Of a stretch of DNA of 8,769 nucleotides, positions 1 to 4,349 are shown piece by piece. Each line of letters starts with the position of its first letter. The stretch's first letter is position 1. A program made the translations under genes and the position numbers. This DNA comes from an uncultured Litorilinea sp. (GTDB lineage: Bacteria; Chloroflexota; Anaerolineae; Caldilineales; Caldilineaceae): assembly GCA_946885925.1 (NCBI GenBank), contig CAMPHP010000088.1:1-8769 (forward strand), read 5' to 3'. The notes below the pieces were generated by a model. It had not been told where the DNA came from. It made no database searches and saw only the letters and a list, made by a program, of their open reading frames with translations.

Positions 1-360
1 ATCGTAATTGGTACGTTGGTTTACATCGAGCAGTACTTCGTTACGCATCCCAGCCGTGTGGGGCAACTGATCCATCTTGGCGGCATCTAGCCCGGTGATA
101 CAGGCTGCGACCGCCAAGACCAAAGCAGCATAAGCTCCCGATGTGATGTAAGCGGCTTCGGCTCCCGTAATCTCGGCAATGATTTTGCCTGCTTGGTGTT
201 GTAAGTCTTCAAGGCAGATATAGTGGCGGCTTGCCTCGTTCATGGCCTCAACGACCTCTGGCGGCATGAGGCTGCCTCCCAGACGTGTCCAGACCCCTGT
301 GGCATTGATAATGGGCTTCACGCCCAGGGATTCGTAAATCGACATTGTTTTCTCACTCAT
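1..360 (-). CDS. SelA-like PLP-dependent enzyme, N-terminal 120 residues (truncated by window edge)
   Basis: The protein starts at ATG 358-360 (MSEKTMSIYESLGVKPIINA) and stays open to the edge of the window. Seen: an INATG motif at residues 18-22, a following TRLGGSLMPPEVVEAM stretch (25-40), and a GAEAAYITSGAYAAL stretch (66-80) at the place where fold-type I PLP enzymes bind the cofactor phosphate. This pattern is that of the SelA / SelA-like family (COG1921 type), which holds L-seryl-tRNA selenium transferase and relatives such as D-glucosaminate-6-phosphate ammonia-lyase. The catalytic lysine lies beyond the edge, so activity cannot be judged. True SelA enzymes carry a longer N-terminal domain before the INATG region; here the motif comes after only 17 residues, which favours a catabolic or amino-acid lyase paralogue over selenocysteine synthesis (inference). 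A second ATG (343-345) is possible. The ribosome site upstream is weak (AGAAAG). It is last in a possible three-gene minus-strand run. Confidence 0.85.
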   Translation of the reverse strand, partial: MSEKTMSIYESLGVKPIINATGVWTRLGGSLMPPEVVEAMNEASRHYICLEDLQHQAGKIIAEITGAEAAYITSGAYAALVLAVAACITGLDAAKMDQLPHTAGMRNEVLLDVNQRTNYD

Positions 361-398
361 TCGTCTTTCTCTGTGCCTCTGGTTGCTTAATGCTCTGG

Positions 399-569
399 TT
401 ACTGTTTTGCAGATTTAGGATGAAAACTGAGATTCGTCACGACTGCCATACGGTTCCTCTTCTCCTCTTCTCCTCTTCTCTCCCAGAGATGTTCATACTT
501 TTGTTGAAGAGCATCATTTATAAACTGCTCAAACGTAACGACTTTCTGACGCAGATCACTGAGTTCCAC
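399..569 (-). CDS. Small charged helical protein of unknown function, 56 residues, GTG start
   Basis: This short frame reads from GTG at 567-569 to TAA at 399-401. An in-frame TAA lies two codons before the GTG, so the start cannot be further upstream, and an AAGGGA Shine-Dalgarno-like site lies about 10 bases before it. The protein begins VELSDLRQKVVTFEQFINDA and ends SFHPKSAKQ. It has no membrane segment or cysteine; residues 2-40 are predicted by eye to be mostly amphipathic helix, with a strongly charged run (ERRGEEEKRNR, 30-40) encoded by an 8-bp tandem repeat. I do not recognise a family. Amino-acid composition looks like a real soluble protein, and the gene fits neatly between the phosphotransferase (58 bp gap) and the SelA-like gene (38 bp gap) on the same strand. 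It could still be a chance frame. Confidence 0.5.
   Translation of the reverse strand: MELSDLRQKVVTFEQFINDALQQKYEHLWERRGEEEKRNRMAVVTNLSFHPKSAKQ
456..479 (-). repeat. 8-bp tandem repeat AGAAGAGG, three perfect copies
   Basis: The plus strand reads CCTCTTCT three times in succession (456-463, 464-471, 472-479), giving a pure polypyrimidine/polypurine tract that continues imperfectly to about 483. It lies inside the small minus-strand gene at 399-569 and encodes its Arg/Glu/Lys-rich segment. The unit length is not a multiple of three, so gain or loss of one copy would shift that reading frame. Confidence 0.8.
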
Positions 570-610
570 ACTTTATTTTCCCTTGCAGAATAGAAGTTAG
601 GCGGGTTCAT

Positions 611-648
611 GCGCAAGCCAGTAAACGCTACTTCAACAAGGCTTGCGC
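611..648 (-). other. 9-bp inverted repeat overlapping the end of the phosphotransferase gene
   Basis: GCGCAAGCC (611-619) and its perfect complement GGCTTGCGC (640-648) are separated by 20 bases that contain the phosphotransferase stop codon (628-630). There is no T-run after it on the minus strand. It may be a weak terminator, an mRNA 3' stabiliser, or chance; the long loop keeps confidence low. Confidence 0.35.
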
Positions 649-1638
649 CCAGGTTGGCTCTGGCAAAGACCATTGGCGAGCAGCCCAGAGAAGCAGGGTG
701 CCTAGTTGTTGGCGTTGAAAGCGACGTACGCGCGGCAGCCCCGGAATCTCATCTGCCCAGGCCCGATCCGCAAAAAAGGTGATCCACCAGGCAATCGCGC
801 TGTCTACGGCAGCATGATCCACGGGGAACTCCTCGCCATACCAGGTCATAATCTGCTCTGGTGACACCCCACCCTCTACGGGGACAGCTTGCGCGAACGC
901 CACAATGTCCCACTCAGGCCGACCCACTGCAATCGCAGGCCAATCAAACAGATAGAGACGTCCCTGATTAAAGCGCAGATTATCTGAGCGTAGATCGCCA
1001 TGTAGAAGCGCATATGGCTCGTTGGCAAGGGCTGGCTGGCTCATCATTGCCTCAATTGTTGGTGATGCCATTTGCAGCCACGCCACTGCTTGGGGTGCGG
1101 CTTCGCCAACGAGTGCCGCGATGAAGTGGAACTCCTGCGATTCCTGCATCAGGCGTCCCCAATTTTCCTTGGGTAAGTACTGTGCAGGGCGCGGGAGCCA
1201 TTCTGGAAACGTAGAACCAAGTGATGAGTGGTGAAAGGCAGCAAGGGCCTTTGTGATGCCGCGCGCCTTTCCCGGCGTCCACGGTGGAACACTCTTTGGC
1301 CCCAAATCTTCGAGCAGAAGAATATGCCAATCCTCGTGGTAAAAGGCTGCATACAACTGCGGCACCCATCCTGCCAGCATCGTGCCTAGCTCATGATAGA
1401 CCCGTTCCTCTTTACAAAGGGCCTTTGTCGAAAACTCGTTGGATTCCCGATAGGTTGCCTTGAAAAAGGCGCGGCGTCCGTCGGCTAACGCTAGGCGGAA
1501 GGTCGGCGCGGGTGAATATCCTCCCCAAATACGTGCTGCGCGCACGACGCGTGCTCCCAATGCTGCCTCAACCTGCTGGCGAACTGCTTTGGGAACTTGC
1601 CTCCAGGGTATTTTTGCTTCTACGCCTGTCCGCGACAT
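628..1638 (-). CDS. Phosphotransferase of the APH / choline-kinase family, substrate unknown
   Basis: A cytoplasmic kinase-fold enzyme that would transfer the gamma-phosphate of ATP to a small-molecule hydroxyl. Numbered from ATG 1636-1638 (MSRTGVEAKIPWRQVP; 336 residues): the FFKAT lysine (K60) fits the ATP-anchoring lysine, CKEERVYHEL (about 75-84) the alpha-C glutamate, LLLEDLG (about 107-113) the hinge, HGDLRSDN (213-220) the catalytic loop with catalytic Asp215 and metal ligand Asn220, and the Asp of FDWP (D232) the second metal ligand, followed by GRPEWDIV. All key residues are present, so it should be active. This start is chosen because GGAGG lies six bases upstream; the frame runs on to an ATG at 1690-1692, but that adds 18 unconserved residues over the ribosome site. 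The family also includes homoserine, choline and methylthioribose kinases, so antibiotic resistance should not be assumed. It heads the minus-strand run with the small protein and the SelA-like gene, and is divergent from the beta-helix gene. Confidence 0.88.
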   Translation of the reverse strand: MSRTGVEAKIPWRQVPKAVRQQVEAALGARVVRAARIWGGYSPAPTFRLALADGRRAFFKATYRESNEFSTKALCKEERVYHELGTMLAGWVPQLYAAFYHEDWHILLLEDLGPKSVPPWTPGKARGITKALAAFHHSSLGSTFPEWLPRPAQYLPKENWGRLMQESQEFHFIAALVGEAAPQAVAWLQMASPTIEAMMSQPALANEPYALLHGDLRSDNLRFNQGRLYLFDWPAIAVGRPEWDIVAFAQAVPVEGGVSPEQIMTWYGEEFPVDHAAVDSAIAWWITFFADRAWADEIPGLPRVRRFQRQQLGTLLLWAARQWSLPEPTWAQALLK

Positions 1639-1831
1639 ATCGGGCCTCCAGTTGCTTTGGTGTGCACGAAAATGACAATGCCAAGATAACACGGCTTGTC
1701 ACATTTACCCTTTTCATCCTGCCCCCATTCGATACCTTTGCGAGACGCCCCTGCTACTCTTTCGACGCATCAGCTCGATGGAAATGAGAGCCTGTTTAAG
1801 TTGAAAGATTTGAATGAAGAGGAGAACTTCA
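1639..1831. promoter_or_regulatory. Divergent intergenic region between the phosphotransferase and the beta-helix gene
   Basis: This 193-bp stretch lies between two genes transcribed away from each other, so it must hold both promoters unless one is read from further away. GGAGG on the minus strand serves the phosphotransferase; AGAGGAGA (about 1818-1825) serves the GTG of the beta-helix gene. I could not find a convincing -35/-10 pair on either strand, so no promoter position is claimed. Confidence 0.4.
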
Positions 1832-3181
1832 GTGAATCGCAAATTTCGAACCATCTTGTTAACAACCCTGGGCGCAATCTTCGCAATGGTCGCACTGATG
1901 GGAGCGGGCCGGTTGCTGGCGAATACGTTAGCAACCAACAATTCCCCGGAGAGTGTCAATTACCAAGGCTATCTAACCGATAGTGGAGGCAATCCTATCA
2001 GCAGTACCGTGACGCTGCAATTTAGCATTTGGGATGCATCTTCTGGTGGCAGCCAGCTTTGGAGTGAAACCCACAACAATGTGCAGGTACGCGGCGGCTA
2101 CTTCTCTGTGTTGTTGGGCAGCCAGGGAACGCCGCTAGGGGCCAACTATTTCAAGGGGTCGCCCCGTTATATTGAAGTCGTCTATGGAAGCACAACCTTC
2201 CCTCGCCAAGTTTTTGCCTCTGTTCCCTATGCGCTTGTCTCGCAATACGCGACTGAAGCCTTGAATTCTACTTATGCCTATACTGCCACCTATGCTCTGA
2301 ATGGGCCTAGTGGCGGAGGCGGTAACGTGGATTGGTCGCATGTGGTCGTGGTGGCAAAGAGTGGGGGTGACTATACCACGATTAACGACGCACTCGCCAA
2401 CATTTCTCCGTCCAGCACTGACCGCTATCTCATCTTGGTGATGCCTGGTACCTATACAGAACAAGTTGTCCTGCCTGCGTATGTCCACCTCAAAGGGGCT
2501 GGTGTGGAGAGTACCATCGTCAGCTTCGCAGCGAATAACGCCAACTTCAATGACGTGGCGGCGGCAACGATGAGTCTACCCGCCAACAGCCAAGTGAGCG
2601 ATCTCGCCGTTCGCAATGACGCTGTGACCAACGGCAGCGTTGGCCTGCGCATCAACACGGGGAATGACAAGACCATCATCAACAATGTCTCTGTGCAAAC
2701 TGTTGGCGCTGGCGGCGGCACCCACATTGCGCTCTATCTGACAGGCGGGAATCCGAAACTGACGCATGTCTATGCAGAGGTGAGTGGTGGCACACCCAAT
2801 AATTGGGGCATTTTTAACATTGCTTCGTCACCCACCCTCCATGACTCCTCTATTGTGGCAACGGGCAACAGCCCTGCCGGGTTACGCATAAGTGGCGGCA
2901 ACCCAGTTATCAAGGAGAGCACAATCAGCGGCACTAATGGCACGTCGGGCCAGGGTATCAACACATCGGGTGGGGGCACGGCTACGGTAAAGATCGACCG
3001 CTCCAGCATTGTGGGTGATACCGGTGGTAGTGGCAGCAGCATTATCAGCACCGATACCTATGATTTCTTTGTCGGAGCCTCGAAGTTGGAGGGCGATGTA
3101 GATGTTTTTGCCCCGGCAGAGATTGATTGTGCGCAGAGCTACAATGGCAGCTACGTCGACTTGAATGCGACCTGCTCGTAA
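1832..3181 (+). CDS. Secreted right-handed beta-helix (pectin-lyase-like) protein
   Basis: An exported protein of 449 residues. Numbered from GTG 1832: a signal peptide with basic start (VNRKFR) and hydrophobic core to about residue 30; an N-terminal module (about 38-140) reading NYQGYLTDSGGNPISSTVTLQFSIWD in two pieces and ending RQVFASVPYAL, a module often found at the front of bacterial surface and fibre-like proteins; a Ser/Tyr/Gly linker; then from about 170 a pectinesterase/pectate-lyase-type beta-helix (VVVAKSGGDYTTINDAL, PGTYTEQVVLPAYVHLKG, and repeated Asn/Ser/Gly turns, e.g. ISGGNPVIKESTISG). I do not see the conserved pectinesterase catalytic Asp/Arg motifs, so it is more likely structural or glycan-binding than an enzyme (inference). 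C433 and C448 near the end could form a disulphide. GTG 1832 is preferred to ATG 1814 because AGAGGAGA lies at good distance from it, while the ATG lacks a clear site. It is 18 bp ahead of the next exported-protein gene. Confidence 0.85.
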   Translation: MNRKFRTILLTTLGAIFAMVALMGAGRLLANTLATNNSPESVNYQGYLTDSGGNPISSTVTLQFSIWDASSGGSQLWSETHNNVQVRGGYFSVLLGSQGTPLGANYFKGSPRYIEVVYGSTTFPRQVFASVPYALVSQYATEALNSTYAYTATYALNGPSGGGGNVDWSHVVVVAKSGGDYTTINDALANISPSSTDRYLILVMPGTYTEQVVLPAYVHLKGAGVESTIVSFAANNANFNDVAAATMSLPANSQVSDLAVRNDAVTNGSVGLRINTGNDKTIINNVSVQTVGAGGGTHIALYLTGGNPKLTHVYAEVSGGTPNNWGIFNIASSPTLHDSSIVATGNSPAGLRISGGNPVIKESTISGTNGTSGQGINTSGGGTATVKIDRSSIVGDTGGSGSSIISTDTYDFFVGASKLEGDVDVFAPAEIDCAQSYNGSYVDLNATCS

Positions 3182-3199
3182 AGTAAGAGAGGAAAGATC

Positions 3200-3577
3200 A
3201 TGAAGCGATTACAGACCCGATTGGCCCTGCTGCTTGTACTGGTAGTCGCCCTGTCGTTGATGGTTGGAAATAGGCTCTTTGCCGCAGGTGAACAACTACC
3301 ACGAGCCGCTATCTTCAGCGGAGGTGGCACGATCAGCAGCGGCGGCACAACACTCCGCAGCGTCATTGGTGGCTCCCTTGCAGGGGGTGTAGTTTCCGGT
3401 GGCGTAGGGCTCTGCTCCGGTTTTGGCTGTGACTATCAGGGTAGCAGCGATGATAGTGGCAATGATGGCGGTGATGATGACAGCAGTGGTGATGATGACA
3501 GTAGTGGTGATGATGGTAGTAACAATGGATCGCAGGGCAAGCTCTTCTTGCCTAGAGTCCAGGATACCGCGCCATAA
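3200..3577 (+). CDS. Small exported Gly-rich / Asp-Ser-Gly-rich surface protein
   Basis: A 125-residue protein with ATG at 3200-3202 and an AGAGGA ribosome site eight bases before it. Seen: signal peptide 1-29 (MKRLQTR then a Leu/Val core, cleavage probably after the FAA at 27-29); residues 38-76 SGGGTISSGGTTLRSVIGG... ending in GLCSGFGC, resembling the Ser/Gly 'GGxxSSGGxYxLxxxIGQPxAGxxSGGxYxLxGGFW' segment of many secreted bacterial proteins; a low-complexity Asp/Ser/Gly stretch 82-111; and a tail KLFLPRVQDTAP. Two cysteines (72 and 77) could pair. The acidic stretch might bind calcium or act as a spacer. No enzymatic motif is present and I do not know the function. The 18-bp gap to the beta-helix gene and the shared terminator suggest that the two are made together and work together at the surface. 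Confidence 0.8.
   Translation: MKRLQTRLALLLVLVVALSLMVGNRLFAAGEQLPRAAIFSGGGTISSGGTTLRSVIGGSLAGGVVSGGVGLCSGFGCDYQGSSDDSGNDGGDDDSSGDDDSSGDDGSNNGSQGKLFLPRVQDTAP
3473..3516 (+). repeat. 18-bp tandem repeat encoding GDDDSS-type units
   Basis: GATGATGACAGCAGTGGT at 3473-3490 is followed by a copy with one change (3491-3508) and a partial third (3509-3516). It encodes the Asp/Ser/Gly run of the small exported protein. The unit is six codons, so copy changes would alter length but keep the frame. More diverged units lie just upstream (about 3448-3472). Confidence 0.85.
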
Positions 3578-3604
3578 CTATACAGGTTAGGTGAATTTTG
3601 CAAA

Positions 3605-3643
3605 CGGGAGACTCATTCCAGTTTCCTAGGAATGAGTCTCCCG
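3605..3643. terminator. Hairpin terminator between convergent genes, probably bidirectional
   Basis: CGGGAGACTCATTCC (3605-3619) and GGAATGAGTCTCCCG (3629-3643) form a perfect 15-bp stem with a 9-base loop. Four outer pairs (3600-3603 with 3645-3648) extend it past one mismatch. It lies 27 bp after the stop of the small exported protein and 39 bp after the stop of the YceI gene on the other strand. There is no strong T-run on the plus strand; the minus-strand side has only TTTGCAAAATT. Confidence 0.8.
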
Positions 3644-3682
3644 CTTGCTTGCTCTCTATCTCTACTGACTGTCTTTGCCCCC

Positions 3683-4252
3683 TTATCTAGAAGTTGTTGC
3701 CTCCGCCTCAGCCGATTCCCTTGCGTCTTCGGCAGCGGGTACGGCCTGGATCTCTGCATGAATCTCAATCTCATCACTCACGAGCCACCCACCGGATTCC
3801 AGCGCCACATTCCAGGTAAGGCCAAAATCCTTGCGGTTTATTTTTGTGTCCGCGCTAAAGCCTAGCCTTGGGTTGCCCCAAGGATCTTTGCCTAGATTTG
3901 CTACCTTGACATCCCAGGCAATCTCACGGGTTACGTTGGTAATCGTCAGATCGCCATAGACCTTGAATTCAGAGTCACCTTTGCGTTCAATCCGCGTGCT
4001 GCGGAATGTGATTGTCGGGTAGCGTGCAACGTCAAAGAAATCGGCAGAACGCAGGTGATTATCACGCTCATCGTTACCCGTCGTTATGCTGTTCACATCA
4101 ACCGTTCCTTCGACACGGGACCTCTCCGGGTGCTCCATATCGAGATCCAGTGTTCCCTGAAACGAAGTGAACTCCCCTCGTACTGTCGTAAACATCATGT
4201 GCTTCACCCGAAATTCGATCATCGAGTGAGCGGGATCAATTTTCCATCTCAT
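3683..4252 (-). CDS. YceI-family lipid-binding (lipocalin-like) protein, cytoplasmic form
   Basis: A 189-residue YceI-domain protein. The family folds as a lipocalin-like beta barrel that binds polyisoprenoid or other amphipathic molecules; roles range from isoprenoid handling to stress responses. Seen from residue 1: MRWKIDPAHSMIEFRVKH, the usual first strand; VRGEFTSFQGTL; an RDNHLRSADFFDVARYPTITF block, which is the family hallmark; GDLTITNVTREI; and RKDFGLTW. The domain ends near 170 and an acidic Ala/Glu-rich tail (AEDARESAEAEATTSR) follows. There is no signal peptide, unlike E. coli YceI, so it should stay in the cytoplasm. The start is set at ATG 4250-4252 because AGGAGAG lies six to seven bases before it; the frame runs back to 4279, but those nine codons contain the ribosome site. 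It lies 97 bp downstream of the sugar dehydrogenase, beyond a hairpin, so it may be transcribed separately. Confidence 0.93.
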   Translation of the reverse strand: MRWKIDPAHSMIEFRVKHMMFTTVRGEFTSFQGTLDLDMEHPERSRVEGTVDVNSITTGNDERDNHLRSADFFDVARYPTITFRSTRIERKGDSEFKVYGDLTITNVTREIAWDVKVANLGKDPWGNPRLGFSADTKINRKDFGLTWNVALESGGWLVSDEIEIHAEIQAVPAAEDARESAEAEATTSR

Positions 4253-4301
4253 ACGAACTCTCCTGACTAACTTACCCAAGTTGTTATCTTTGGGAATGCA
4301 T

Positions 4302-4334
4302 TACCTGCGCCCATAGGATCTCTGGGCGCAGGTA
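4302..4334 (-). terminator. Hairpin terminator after the sugar dehydrogenase gene
   Basis: TACCTGCGCCCA (4302-4313) and TGGGCGCAGGTA (4323-4334) make a perfect 12-bp GC-rich stem with a 9-base loop, 15 bp after the stop codon of the dehydrogenase. A second pair, ACCCAAG (4274-4280) with CTTGGGT (4339-4345), encloses it. No T-run follows on the minus strand, so it could instead be an mRNA 3' stabiliser or an attenuator in front of the YceI gene. Confidence 0.7.
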
Positions 4335-4349
4335 GTATCTTGGGTGAAC

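Noticed and set aside
628..1638. Calling the phosphotransferase an antibiotic-resistance gene
   Set aside because: The APH fold is shared by many metabolic kinases and no subgroup-specific motif or resistance context is visible.
1639..1692. 18-residue N-terminal extension of the phosphotransferase
   Set aside because: The GGAGG ribosome site lies within this stretch, at proper distance from the ATG at 1636-1638.
2135..3051. Several minus-strand frames of 63-117 codons opposite the beta-helix gene
   Set aside because: They are shadows of a gene with clear signal peptide and beta-helix repeats, and none has a ribosome site or known motif.
3632..3865. Plus-strand frame of 77 codons between the convergent terminator and the YceI gene
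   Set aside because: It starts inside the terminator hairpin and overlaps the well-supported YceI coding sequence in antisense.
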